In this document: piece after piece, positions 11,766 to 22,225 of the stretch | Numbering within the stretch: position 1 is the first letter of the stretch | Layout: every line of letters begins with the position of its first letter | Assembly: GCF_047511655.1 (NCBI RefSeq) | Contig: NC_133389.1 | Span: 149,807,973 to 149,871,972, forward strand | Direction of reading: 5' to 3' | DNA from: Castor canadensis | Taxonomy: Eukaryota; Chordata; Mammalia; Rodentia; Castoridae | Length of the DNA stretch: 64,000 nt | Made by a program: the position numbers and the translations under genes | Notes under the pieces: model-generated | Seen by the model: only the letters and a program-made list of their open reading frames with translations | The model's database searches: none | What the model was told of the DNA's origin: nothing

Positions 11766-12780
11766 TGAAATAAGAGATCCTGCATGGATGTCAAATATGT
11801 TTCCTTAATCAGAAGACCTTGGGGCTGTCCATATATCTTCAGAGAACACCAGCTTTTCTGTTTGTTGTTTGAAATGGTGCCCAAAAGAGAAGACAAGACA
11901 TGACTGAAGGATATGATCGAGACAACCCTTCTGGTGACCGTCCATTCAACATCTGTCCAGGGGGGTGGTGATTATGGAGGCTCAGATTGCTGGAGTCCAT
12001 TATCATTAGTCTGTTATTTGGTGCTGAATGGACTGAAAGGACAGGTCAGGCCACAGATGTCTTTGTTGAATGCAGAGCTCACCCCAGCCCTTGCAGAATG
12101 GCTGAGGGGCTGCCTTCTCCCCTTATCCCTCCTCTGCATCTATGGGAACCCAGCCCTGCCCCCACCCTTATTTAAGAGTTCACAAACTGTTCCTGCCAAT
12201 TTAAGCAAAAAATGTTCAGGAGGTAACAGGGCCATGGTAATTAATTTTGCTCCTTGACTAGAAGGTGAAAAGCTTTTTATTATGTAAATTGTAAATGTCC
12301 TGAAGGGAAACTTTATCTCCCTCTCACCAATGAGCCCATCAGGCTGCCTGAATCAGGATTTTTTTTTTAATGTTTATTAGTCTAGGGGGGACAGTTAGGA
12401 TGTTTCATAGCTTCTAAGTGCTGACATTTATCTATTACTTCCAAATAAACCTAGTGGCAGGGAGCCATGGGTGGATCGCTAAATATGGAGGGGAGGGGGG
12501 TCACACAGACAGCTAGAGAGTAAGGGAAGAAGCCTCTGAGCTCAAGGCAGTGTGGGACCCTCACCGTTTCCCCACACTGAGGACTTTTCCTTTCTTCCTC
12601 CTACTTTCCCTCCATCTTCCTCCACTGTGACTCCTTCTCACCTGTCCCTCTCAGCCTTTTTCTATGACACACCGGACTTCTCCACACAGCTAATACTCCC
12701 TGGGGCTGAGGTGTCCTCCTCCCTCCTCACCCTACCAGCATCCTCAAAAGAACAAGTTTATACATAGTGATGGTAGTTTT
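11766..12780. other. Unique sequence, part looks conserved
   Basis: No exon is recognised. The AT-rich, non-repetitive stretch 12190-12330 contains 'ccatggtaattaattttgc' and looks like conserved noncoding DNA. The open frame at 11913-12257 (114 codons) has no recognisable product. Confidence 0.4.
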
Positions 12781-13153
12781 AGGTTTCAACTTGACTAGGC
12801 CCTGATGCTCACTTATATGGTCAAACATTATGCTGGATGCTTCTGTGAGCATGTTTTTGGATGAGATTTACATTTAATTGAGTGGACATTGAGTGAAGCA
12901 GATTGCCCTCCCTATAGTGAGTGGTCTTATCCAATCAGTTGAAATAAGACCTGAAAAGAACAAGAGACTTCCCCCCACCCCTCCCACACACCAGGGGTGA
13001 ATTCTGCCAATAGTCAGTCTTCAGATTTGAACTCAACATGGACTCTTTTCAGCTTGCCAGCCCAACCTGCCGATGTTGGACTTGCCAGTCTCCACAATCA
13101 CATGAGTTGATTTCCTTAAAATTAATCATCACTCTCACTCTCTATCCCTCTTT

Positions 13154-13199
<46 letters not shown>

Positions 13200-13262
13200 C
13201 ACACACACACACACACTTCTGCTTCACTGGAGAACCCAGACTAACACATATACCAGTGACAG
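12780..13262 (+). repeat. Ancient interspersed repeat, family not named
   Basis: The sequence matches a common mammalian repeat I know by wording but cannot name with certainty: 'gtcaaacattatgctggatg', 'gtgagcatgtttttggatgag', 'gcagattgccctccct', 'cttatccaatcagttgaa', then 'cctgccgatgttggacttgcc', 'ccacaatcacatgagttgat' and the end 'ggagaacccagactaac'. The 3' part is split by a (CT)n(CA)n microsatellite, listed separately. A shorter relative lies near 44890-45000. Confidence 0.7.
13156..13216. repeat. (CT)n-(CA)n compound microsatellite
   Basis: An almost pure CT run (13156-13195) passes through 'cgctc' into a CA run ending at 13216. It sits inside the 3' end of the surrounding ancient repeat, replacing the 'tctctatatatctatatac' type stretch that family normally carries. 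Confidence 0.95.
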
Positions 13263-14630
13263 TGTTGGCCACAAACATCACTCCATTCCAAAAGGCTAGG
13301 GTGTACTGTTACGATTGTGGTCTAACAATCCTTGAGAAAGGGAAAGCTTTTCCTGATTCGTAGCTGGGTAGCTGGGCAACATGTCCTAGGCTGCAGAGTA
13401 GAACAGAAAGTAGAAAGAAGAGAAGCAAGGAAAGGTGAGATTAACTGGTCCAAATTTGAGTGCTGGTTCTGAACCCCATGATTAAACAAAACAAACTCAT
13501 TATAGATCAATGTTACACATCAATAAGAAGCTGATTGGGAGAATTTTATTCTCCAGCAGTGCTTAAGGCATCGCACATGGTGGAGAGGAATGGGGCCTTG
13601 CCTTCTAGTGAAAGGGTCAGAAATTCAAGATTAATGGGTATAAATGTAGGTTGTGATATCTGCAAGGCCATGCAAGGAAATAACCCTGTTTATTATGGAA
13701 GGGAAGGCCAGGAAAGGCATTTCTGAAAGGAGTCATTTCAGGGAAGCTGAAAAACAAATAGTCACTGCGCAGGCCAGGGAGCACCTCAGGTGAGGCAGCC
13801 ATGAAACCATTAAGGGGAGGGGAGGTCAGAGCACAGGGGCATTGGATGGAATCTGACTTCCCTGCAGAAGATGTCACACCTTCTCCAAGTACGGTGAGAA
13901 ACCAGTGAAATATTTTAAGAAGAGGAATAACATTATTCTGATTTATATGTTAAAAACTTATTTTGGCTACCTCTGTGTGGAAAATGAATTGGAGAATAGA
14001 GGTGATGAGGCCATAGGTGAACAATGACAATCTTCTCTTATGACTCTGCTTTCCAGCTGGAGAAGGAACACCTTTGGCTTGTTGCCTTTCAAGAGGAAAG
14101 ATTCCTGTTTACTACAGGAAGATAGAGGTAGCTAAAATATGCAATGAAAACATGGAAAGATAGGAAAGAAAAGTCAGAGATTATTTGTGGGGAAGGAGTT
14201 GCTGAAAAGAAGCTCTTGACCATATATATATTTCCTTTTTTATTATTGTTGTGCTGGGTGCTTGAGCAGGAACTAGAGAGAAGGAAAGGAAGATTTCAAA
14301 TCCTTGCTGTTAATTACGACAGGATCTTTATACATCTCAAGAACACTAACTTAATTATCTGAATGGTTTATTAATTAGTGTTGATAGGACAGTGTTCCCT
14401 TGCATGTACCATTCTTCCAAGACTACATGGACCTTTATAGAAGGGTATAAAAGGACTGTAACTCTATAAAAGGGATATTAAAGCATCCAACTGGTGAGAG
14501 CAATAATAATTGGGGCTAGACTGCTACCACAGAGGCCTCAGGACCTTCCTGTAGAGGTGGAGAGAAAAAGCAGAAGAGACAGCAAGAGGTGTGGCAGAGC
14601 CTCAACATTTTCCCCCCAAATTTACTTTCT
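13263..14630. other. Unique sequence
   Basis: No exon or clear repeat recognised. Overlapping short frames occur on both strands at 13322-13877. Confidence 0.4.
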
Positions 14631-14987
14631 GCTATGGTTTAAATCTAGAATGCCCGCAGAGGCTCCTGTGTTTAAGTCTTAGTCTTCATCCTTTAGAGGG
14701 TGGTGGTCTAATTGAAGAGCAGTAAATTATTGGGGATGTGTCCTTAAAGGGATATTGGGGCCTGGCCCCTTCTCCTCCCCCTCTCTACTTCCTGGCCACC
14801 ATTTAGTGAATCAACTTTCTTAACCATACACTCCTACCATGATGTACTGTGCCACCACAGATGTAACAACAGGGCATAGTGACCATAAACTGAAATCTCT
14901 GAAACCGTGAGCTGAACAAACATTTTCCTTTATTAAGTTGACTAGCTCAGGTATTTTATCACAGTAACAGAAATCAGACTAATACTC
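14631..14987 (+). mobile_element. MaLR-type solo LTR
   Basis: It begins 'gctatggtttaaatctagaatg' and ends 'cacagtaacagaaatcagactaatac', the hallmark ends of MaLR LTRs (MST/MT/ORR1 group). Between them are the 'gatgtgtccttaaagggatattggg' block, a 'cttcctggccacc' block and 'ccgtgagctgaacaaac'. No internal region is attached. The MT-type wording fits a rodent genome. Confidence 0.8.
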
Positions 14988-15390
14988 TCTTTCCTCCATA
15001 AGTAATAAAATCTTTAGTAAGAAGTGGGATACCCAGAATACAGATTCTATTTCCCAGCCTTTCTGGGAATTGGAGGTGTACCCATGTGGACAGAATGTGT
15101 GAAGCTTCTAGATTATCCTCCAAAGGGAAACAGCATGTCCCATCCCAGCCCCTTCCTCCATTTCCATGGGATGGACTGTGGAAAAGGTGGCAAGTGATCT
15201 TGGGTGAAAGGACAAAGGAGCATTTCAGGCTGAGACTGCAGATGGAAGGTGCCTGTCTTTGACACCATGAAGCCTCACTCCTGGTCAGGAGGGCTGATGC
15301 CTGCACTACAATGTAAGCAAGGAAGAACTTCTATCTTATTTAAACCATTTTTTTAAGGCTGTATCCTAATATATGTTGTTTCCTAGGGAG
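14988..15390 (+). repeat. Probable ancient interspersed repeat
   Basis: 'ggaattggaggtgtacccatg...agcttctagattatcc' and the end 'aatgtaagcaaggaagaac...cttatttaaaccat' resemble an ancient LTR-like repeat. A 110-codon minus-strand frame (14974-15306) runs through it and is not a gene. The family is not assigned. Confidence 0.45.
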
Positions 15391-16120
15391 CTTCCTGGGT
15401 CTTAATTTTTTCCCATTCCCCACCATCTTAGAGTTGTGGAAATAAAATAACAAGGAGACTCTTCCCAGAACCCTGTTCACAGATTGGGAATCTCATGACT
15501 GCCTCATAGTTTAGATACAGTGATTTCTTCCTTAGCTGCCATTCATTAAAAATTAAAGCACACACACAACTTAAAAGTGTATTTATCTAATATTTCTTTT
15601 TCATAACAGTTTCAACATGTTTGGGGTAGAAACTTCCAGTCAGGCTTCAAAATTCTCTGCAAAAGACATTCCCAGAGAGTGGAAACTGTGAAATCCATCA
15701 TACAGAGTGTGATTGCTGAGAAAAAGACCCGAGTTTTACTACCAGCCCCACAACTGACATCAGAGTTCTGCAGCTGAAGCACTTCACCACACTGAACCAC
15801 ATCTCTAAAAGAGAGGAAGGACAGCAACTCTCTTGAGGAAAGATTGTGAGGACTGTGGCCCCTTAGCGGCTTAAGCAAGAGGAGCCATTACAGAAAGCCT
15901 GGTCCAAACTCTCAGCCGATGCTCGATGCTTGTATCGCCTTTGTCACTGCATTGAGTAGTGGGTTTCCATCTCTTCTTGTAGTTTATGTTTCCAGTGATG
16001 GAGGCTTCGCTGTTATGCTACTTCATGTATTTGATACGTAAAGCAATAAAGTTAGTTCAGTTAAAAACAATCTCTCCCTCTGTCACACTTCTTTCTTGTA
16101 GAGAAGACATGAAAGGCAGC
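15391..16120. other. Unique sequence
   Basis: No gene recognised. A 'ttatctaatatttctttttcataacag' acceptor-like tract at about 15583-15609 precedes non-repetitive sequence, but no matching donor or known coding content was found. The minus frame 15612-15878 (88 codons) is unrecognised. Confidence 0.35.
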
Positions 16121-16350
16121 ATAACAAAGTGAAGACAGGATGAACTTTGAAGTCAGATGCATTTGGCTTTGAACTCCAGGTTCACCATTTATGTGACCTT
16201 AGACCAGTTACTTCACAGCTTAAGATTCAGTTTCCTAAGTTATAGTAACATAGATTTCAGGGATTGCAAGTGACACACATAAGAACTTGATAAGTGACAC
16301 ACATAAGAACTATGTTCAAGCACATAGTACTTGAACACATGAGTTAATCA
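16120..16350 (+). repeat. MIR element with a 24-bp internal duplication
   Basis: Sense MIR wording: 'tttgaagtcagatgcatttgg', 'tgaactccaggttcacc', 'tatgtgaccttagaccagttacttcac'. Near its 3' end the 20-mer 'aagtgacacacataagaact' occurs at 16268 and again at 16292, a 24-bp tandem duplication. Confidence 0.8.
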
Positions 16351-16429
16351 ATAAATGCTGTACTTACATGGTGGTTGCTGCTGTTGTTACTTTCATCATT
16401 GTTATTGTTAAAATCATCCTGGAGCAATA

Positions 16430-16625
16430 CAGCTATACTGAGTAGGTTTCAACCCAACTTTGTCACTTCCTAGTTGTCTGACCTTGGGTGGGTTACTTAA
16501 CATTTCTGTGCTTCCATTTCCCTATCTATAAATGAAGGATGATAAAAATACATGATAAGTTTGCTGAGAGAATTAAGCACATAAAAAGATATAAAGCACT
16601 TTGAACAGAGCATTGTTAAGAGTAA
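16430..16625 (+). repeat. MIR element
   Basis: Sense MIR: 'ccaactttgtcacttcctag', 'tgtctgaccttgggtgggttacttaac', 'ttccctatctataaatgaaggatgataa', then 'aagatataaagcactttgaacagag'. This is a second MIR in the same orientation about 100 bp after the previous one. Confidence 0.85.
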
Positions 16626-16878
16626 GATATGTCTCAACTTCTGTTTTTATTAAAAGGTAATAATTCATAATAATTTACTAAATAAGAGGGCCTGCTATTA
16701 AGAAGTGAGCTGATCCCTTGACATGTTCTAAATAAAATTTGGCATGACTGATTTAGAGAAACAGTTACCCAGAGTCAACTCTCAACTGTGAGTAAAACAA
16801 AGTGGACCATGCATATAGATATGTGGCAGCAATGACAAAAGGAAAACTCTCTTACACTTGTCCTTTCCAAGAAATTTA

Positions 16879-16968
16879 CTTCTCTATGCATTTTTTTCCA
16901 TACTGGGTCTTGAACTCAGCAAGCATCCCACCACTTGAGCCATGCCCCCAGTCCTTCTCTATGCATTT
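16879..16968 (-). repeat. ID-type SINE with perfect 15-bp target-site duplication
   Basis: On the minus strand an ID-type unit carries 'ggactgggggcatggctcaa', 'gtggtgggatgcttgctgag' and 'ttcaagacccagta', then an A tail. It is flanked by identical copies of 'cttctctatgcattt' at 16879-16893 and 16954-16968. The perfect duplication shows L1-machinery insertion and suggests relative youth. Confidence 0.9.
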
Positions 16969-17121
16969 CATTTGGGTAATATCAAGTGTCATTGACACAA
17001 AGTGACAATACAAAGAATGGGAGGCAATCTGGGGTTTAAAGTAAGCAGGTGAAAGTTTAATAGGTTTTAAGTTCTCAGACATATTTTAAATAATAGAAAA
17101 TTCTTATTTAAGATTATTATC

Positions 17122-17210
17122 TTAGGAATGGGTGTGGGGGTATAGCTCAGTGGTAGAGCACTTGAGTCTAGCATGCATGAGGGTTCAAAGCCCTGAAACC
17201 ACAAAAGAAT
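17122..17210 (+). repeat. ID-type SINE
   Basis: 'gggggtatagctcagtggtagagcacttgag', 'gcatgcatgagggttcaaag', then 'aaccacaaaag'. The two blocks are the A and B boxes of a tRNA-derived promoter. Its 3' tail passes directly into the purine-rich GAA tract that follows. Confidence 0.85.
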
Positions 17211-17360
17211 GAGGGGGGGGAGAGAATGATTTAGAAGGAGGAAGAGGAAGAAGAAGAAGAAAGAGGAGGAGACAGAGGAACAGGAGGAGGAGGAGGAGGA
17301 GGAGGAAGAAGAAAGAAGAAGAAGAAGAAGAAGAAGAAGAAGAAGAAGAAGAAGAAGAAG

Positions 17361-17390
<30 letters not shown>
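17211..17390. repeat. Polypurine tract ending in a long (GAA)n microsatellite
   Basis: All-purine or nearly all-purine sequence on the + strand: mixed GGA/GAA from 17235, a (GGA)n block at about 17282-17306, then an unbroken (AGA)n run from 17314 to 17390, about 25 units. It probably grew from the A-rich tail of the ID SINE directly upstream. Confidence 0.95.
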
Positions 17391-17391
<1 letters not shown>

Positions 17392-17454
17392 TTATCATTA
17401 CCCCATTACCCCAATTTTAACTAAGCTGAAAAGAAGACTTCATTGAAAGAGCAC

Positions 17455-17620
17455 AGCATTGGGGGCTTGGAGTCCTCCAGTGTGGACCATGTTCTTCCAT
17501 CAGCTAGCTTGCTGACTTGAAGAGTGTCACTACATTTCCGGGCCTCAATTTCCTCACCTGCAAAATGAGGGGTCTTACTGGAATTTCTCATATTCTAAGA
17601 TCCTGTGTGAATCTGGCCAA
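17455..17620 (+). repeat. MIR fragment
   Basis: 'gagtgtcactacatttccgggcctcaatttcctcacctgcaaaatgaggggtc' is the 3' half of a sense MIR. The 5' half is diverged. Confidence 0.7.
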
Positions 17621-17757
17621 ATACACATTAACAGACAAGCAGCATTGACTAATTTTAAAAATAACTTTCCTATATTTTTCTTCCACTTTCTACTATGTGA
17701 TCATAATAGATTAATTTGAATATTTTATTATAGTAACCTACAAATTAAAGGATATTG

Positions 17758-18150
17758 TATCAGTCACAATATGTTCAGTTATGCAGCAGTAACAAGTAAC
17801 CCTGACTATCCCAGTGGCTTTCAGTAAATCAGGTTTATTTTAAGCAACAGTACATGTCCATCGAGGCTTAGTTGTAGCTCTGTAACATGTTCTCCCTATT
17901 TTGGAACCCAGGTGGAAGACCTGTCTCCATCTGGACGTTGCTGTTCTCTGGCTGAGGGAAAAGAGACAGTTCAAACACAACCTGACTCTGAAAACTACTG
18001 TGTGGAAGCCACACATACTACTTCTGCCTACATTATATTGGCCAAAGTGAGTCATATGACTCACTCACGTGACTCATTCTCCTGACTTCAACAAGGAGGA
18101 AATGAAGAATCAATCCTCCTATCAAGAGAAGCATGAGAGGGAAAGAAAAT
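17758..18150 (-). repeat. Probable ancient repeat, family not assigned
   Basis: 'cagtcacaatatgttcagttatgcagcag', 'cattatattggccaaagtgagtcatatgac' and the AT/GC pattern resemble a diverged ancient mammalian repeat. I cannot name it. Orientation is a guess. The minus frame 17840-18064 lies within it. Confidence 0.35.
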
Positions 18151-19299
18151 GTAAAATTTAGTGAACACTAGTACTATCTACTCCAGATATCAATGGAGAG
18201 TTTATCTCCCAATCTGGAAAGTGATTTGCTTCTGAAAGAAGAAGCCCCTCTCTGCTGAGGGGAAATGTCCACCCATCAAAATCCTTAGAACCCAAGGTCA
18301 CAAATAGAAGAACATTTCTAGTAAAATGCTAAGAAGCAGTTTCTCTTTGCTACTTGTGAGAAGATAAATGCCAAATAAATAATAATAATAAAAAATCCAA
18401 GGAGAGGAGTGCCATTAGGGATGGGGAGAGATTCGGAGCTGGGGAAACCCAGTCTTGGAGAGATGACACCATTTTCTGCAGCTCCAGGCAGTTCCAGCTA
18501 ATAACTGCGTGAAAACAGAATGTGAACACAAAGGATGCCAGCAAGTACATGAAAGGCAGAGGAAGAAGGATCAACATGTTTTGCTGTCATTTCCAGGAAA
18601 AGGATGGTGTCCCCAGCAGCCTCCCACAGTAGATGACCAGAAAAAAAGCAAACACAAATAACACCACTGAAACTATGAGTCCTGACTACTATGTTTCACA
18701 GCACATCCTCCCTCAAATCCTGGCTGCAAACCAGCCCAGCCACTTGAAGCAGCATTGGCAGCTTGCTCTCTCTTGGCACAGAACATGCATGGCAGCTGGA
18801 TGGCTTGTAGTCAGTGGAGTTCTGCAGCTGGTGGTGGTAGCAATTGGCAAAAATGAACTGTCCAGATGGGCATTAAATTTTCTTTAATGTTTATAATATG
18901 TCAAAAGAGAATAAACCTATGTCAAAGTGGCTTAGAAAAACTTTTACTCTGGAGCTTACAGATATTCCATATCGACAAGGTAGAGGTTGCTTTATTTAAT
19001 GCATATGCAAGTCCTATTCCTTTTGCTTGGGGTGCTCCTCCACAATAGAATATCTTTTGGCTAAAGGGGCTGAGGCTTCTCCAACCTATTCAGTTTCACA
19101 AGTTCTCCACAATTTGTTGATTACTAGCCAGCACTCAGAAGTTCAGGAACAGGATTTGAAATGAGGGTTCAAAATGAAAATAATGTTTCGTTCTGGAATT
19201 TTTGTGACCATCTAAGGGACCAGTAGCATTTAGGTAGCATTATAAAATTAGTAGTAAAATATTAACTGTGTTGTGTAGGGAAAGAGAGCAAAGAAAAAC
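18151..19299. other. Unique sequence
   Basis: No gene or clear repeat. A short (ATA)n run is at 18377-18391. Small open frames only. Confidence 0.4.
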
Positions 19300-19354
19300 A
19301 TTTTCATATATATATATAAAATATCAAGGAATTAATATCCGAAATTTGTATTTT

Positions 19355-20041
19355 TAAATTGCTATAAGTCATTGCACATTGTGTACATGTATCAACTTAT
19401 GACACCATACTCCATAAATATGTGCAATACTACATACTACTAAAAATTCTTTAAAACTTTTTATTGATGTAAATAAATTGCACAAAGGGGTTTTACTGTG
19501 ATGCTTCCATATATTATACATTGTATTTTGATTCAATTTATCACCTCTGTTACTCTTTCCTAACCCTCCCTTTCTTCCCATCTTTTTATAGTTTTTAATG
19601 GGTTTCATTATGCTATTTTTATGCACATGTAATGTATTTCTGCTACTTTCATACATATATAATGTACTTTTCTCATATTCACCCCTCATTATCCACTCTT
19701 CTCCCCCTCCTCCACTGATTTGCCCCCAAACAGCCCCCTTTGCAATTATGTTATATTATTATTATTATTATTTAGGTCTAGATTCAACATATGAGCAAAA
19801 ACATGTGATATTTGTTTTTCTGAGCTTGATCACTCAACATAGTGATCTCCATTCCATCCATTTTCCTATGAATGACATAATTTTGGGTTTTTTTAATGGA
19901 TGAATAATACTTCATTGTGTATGTATACCACAATTTCTTTATTGTTGGGCATTTATTTGATTTCATATCTTGGCTATTGTGAATAGTGCTGAATAAATAT
20001 GACTGTACAGTTAAAAAAATTAAATAAATTGCTATAAGTCA
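19355..20041 (-). mobile_element. Inverted L1 3' fragment flanked by 17-bp duplication
   Basis: The body (19372-20024) is L1 3' sequence in antisense. Its end is near 19372-19460, and ORF2 tail wording ('tactccattgtg'-like, 'accacaatttctttatt') reads antisense around 19910-19990. The duplication 'taaattgctataagtca' is exact at 19355-19371 and 20025-20041. The A-rich end ('gttaaaaaaattaaa') is on the + strand at the right edge, opposite to where an ordinary minus-strand L1 would have its tail. That geometry suggests twin priming. Confidence 0.8.
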
Positions 20042-20261
20042 ATGAGGAAAACAACTAACCTATTTTAAAATGTGCTTAGAGTGTGAACACAGAGGGGATT
20101 CAAATGGCTTATATAATCATGAAATGATGATGAACCCCATTAGTAATCAGGGAAAAGCAAGATGCCATTCTCACCCAAAAATATTGGGGAAACAATTTGT
20201 GCACTACTGGTGGGGGAAGCAGTTTAGTACTTTGGAGGATGATTTCTGAGTACCTATAAAT

Positions 20262-20422
20262 TAAAAATGCATGAGTGTCCTTTGAAAGTTTGTCAGAAAT
20301 AGAGTGCTTCCACTGCAGAACTACTGAATTTGAGTATGTGAGAATGAGTCCCAGAAATCTATTTTAACAAGTCCCTCTGGTAATTCTAATGATCACTAAA
20401 CTTCATGAAGCACTGTGTTAGA
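20262..20422 (+). mobile_element. MER5-like hAT element
   Basis: 'tttgaaagtttgtcagaaatagagtg', 'actgcagaactactgaat', 'cagaaatctattttaacaagtccctctggtaattctaatgatcactaa' and 'catgaagcactg' follow the order of MER5, a nonautonomous hAT DNA transposon. It sits within the old L1. It has no coding capacity. Confidence 0.75.
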
Positions 20423-20830
20423 ACATTGTTTATAATGGAAGAAAAATGGAAACACCTAAATGTCCACATGGCTTATTCACACCATAAAAAATTAACCAGC
20501 CCTTTATAAGAATGGGGTAGAAATGTGCCGACTCAGAAAAATATCCAAGAAACAAATGTACAAGATAAATTACATGTTTTAAAAAAGGAACTATAGAAAA
20601 ATTCCATATATTTCCAAATACACATGTATTTCTATATATAACTATGTATGTATGCATACAGCCAAAATTCTGGAGCATTAACAGCAGTTGGTACCAGTGG
20701 TTAATTCTTTGGAAAATACTGGGATTGGAATGGTGGTCAAGGAAGACTGTGGCTTTTTTGTTATTATTTGATTTTTTATAGAACTCATATAAGTATTATT
20801 TGTGAAACCTTTCTCTATTTTATAATTTTA

Positions 20831-21945
20831 GGAAAGTGCACTATCTAGAAGTTAGGAGAGTTTGGTTCTAGACCACACAGCAGGGTCACCCTGGACAAGT
20901 GCCAATCTTCCTGGCCATCAGCTTCCTAACCTGCTAGAAAGGGGACATGGGCCAATTAACCCAATGTCCTTTTGTTCAGTTTTGTTATGCTAAGACTATT
21001 GCCACAGTCTTCTTAGTATGAAAATCAGGTTTCTTAATAAATCTGATCAAAGAAAGAGAAATATACATATCTATGCCTAGTTAATAATCACTTCCACATG
21101 TCAACTTAGGACAAAGGACTTGCATGAGGTTTCCTGTCTCTAAATATTGCTGTGGTATGACAAGCTCTTTATTTTTAAAGTAAAAATTTGAATTTTAAAA
21201 ATTCCTGATTGAAAAAATTGCCCTGCAAAATTTTCCAGGGACCTCTTCAGGTCACTGACTTCTGTAGCATGGTGTGTGAACACAGATAACACAATCATCA
21301 CATCTCAGTAGGGTGCATCGGTCCAAGTGATAGTCATACACATGGCAACACCACATGCATCTGCTCCAAGAGATACATGGTAATAGCATCAAGTTGATTT
21401 TAAGAGAAAAAGTAGGGATTTATATTAATCACTCTGTTTATCTTCAATGTTACATGTCACCTAAAAATTAAGAAAGAGAAATACTTGTATCATGTATGCA
21501 TCTGGCTGGGTTTTTGCTATGATATAAAGAAATCTGAATAAACCAAAATTCCCAAGGAGGTAAAAATATAAGAATGTTGGTCAAGTAAGAATTAAAAAGG
21601 AAACCAAATTTCTACAAAAACCAAAGAATAAGGCAAAGCTAATTACAAATTTCAGTCAACTTTTCCCTATAAGAGAGAGAGAGAAAATCCCACTTTTTTG
21701 ATCAAATGAAGTATTCAAACACAGCATTGAACCAGAAAGAGCTTTAAAGACCATCATTCTATAACCAGGTAATGACATATTTGGGACTAGAACCCGGTTT
21801 TCCTATCTATTAGGCCAGGGCTGCTTCCTGAGTATAAACAGAATGAATACAAATGCCTTTAGCACCTTTTATGCAAGGAGCAAGTCAGCCCAATTTTACA
21901 AGGAAATTACTTTTGAAGGACAAAGCTAAATGCTTTTCACTGTAC
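20831..21945. other. MIR trace, then unique sequence
   Basis: A sense MIR fragment is likely at about 20855-20945 ('ttctagaccacacag...ggacaagtgccaatcttcctggcc...cagcttcctaac'). Another weak MIR-like trace lies near 21730-21830. The remainder, AT-rich, is not recognised. Confidence 0.45.
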
Positions 21946-22027
21946 ATCTTTAAAGTGAGTTTAAACATTATTTTATAAATGTTAATATCTTTAAAGTGAG
22001 TTTAAACACTATTTTATAAATGTTAAT
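21946..22027. repeat. 41-bp tandem duplication
   Basis: A 41-bp unit beginning 'atctttaaagtgagtttaaa' occurs at 21946-21986 and 21987-22027 with a single visible difference (t to c in 'aaacatt'/'aaacact'). Confidence 0.95.
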
Positions 22028-22084
22028 ACTGTACACCTCTTATTGGAATTTAATCATTCTGGATATGGAGTAATTTTCTATTAA

Positions 22085-22225
22085 TCTTGTAGTGGTATGT
22101 ACTTGTAATCCCAGCACTCAGGATGCTGAGGTAGGAGGATTGAGAGTCTGAAGCCAGCCTGAACTATAAAATAAGACCCTGACTCACCAAAAATAAATTA
22201 ATTAAATAAAAATAATAAAATAATG
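22085..22225 (+). repeat. B1-type SINE
   Basis: 'ggtatgtacttgtaatcccagcactcaggatgctgaggtaggaggatt' and 'agccagcctgaactataaaataagacc', then an AAT-rich tail (22190-22225). It is a single 7SL-derived monomer without the ID part. Confidence 0.85.

Larger units (their letters stand above)
19300..20830 (+). mobile_element. Ancient L1 3' portion, interrupted by two later insertions
   Basis: Two separated segments read as one old L1: 'caaggaattaatatccgaaatttgta' before 19371, continuing 'gctataagtcaatgaggaaaacaac' after 20025, then 'gggaaaagcaagatgcc', 'ggaaacacctaaatgtcc' and 'ttaccagtggttaattctttgg'-like 3' wording to about 20830. It is interrupted by an inverted younger L1 fragment (19372-20024) and a MER5-like element (about 20262-20420). 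Removing the first insertion and one duplication copy restores smooth L1 order. Confidence 0.75.

Noticed and set aside
17122..17210. tRNA gene
   Set aside because: The A- and B-box-like blocks belong to an ID SINE. There is no full cloverleaf.
17211..17390. Possible coding Glu/Lys-rich repeat
   Set aside because: It is a GAA microsatellite continuing from a SINE tail, with no exon context.
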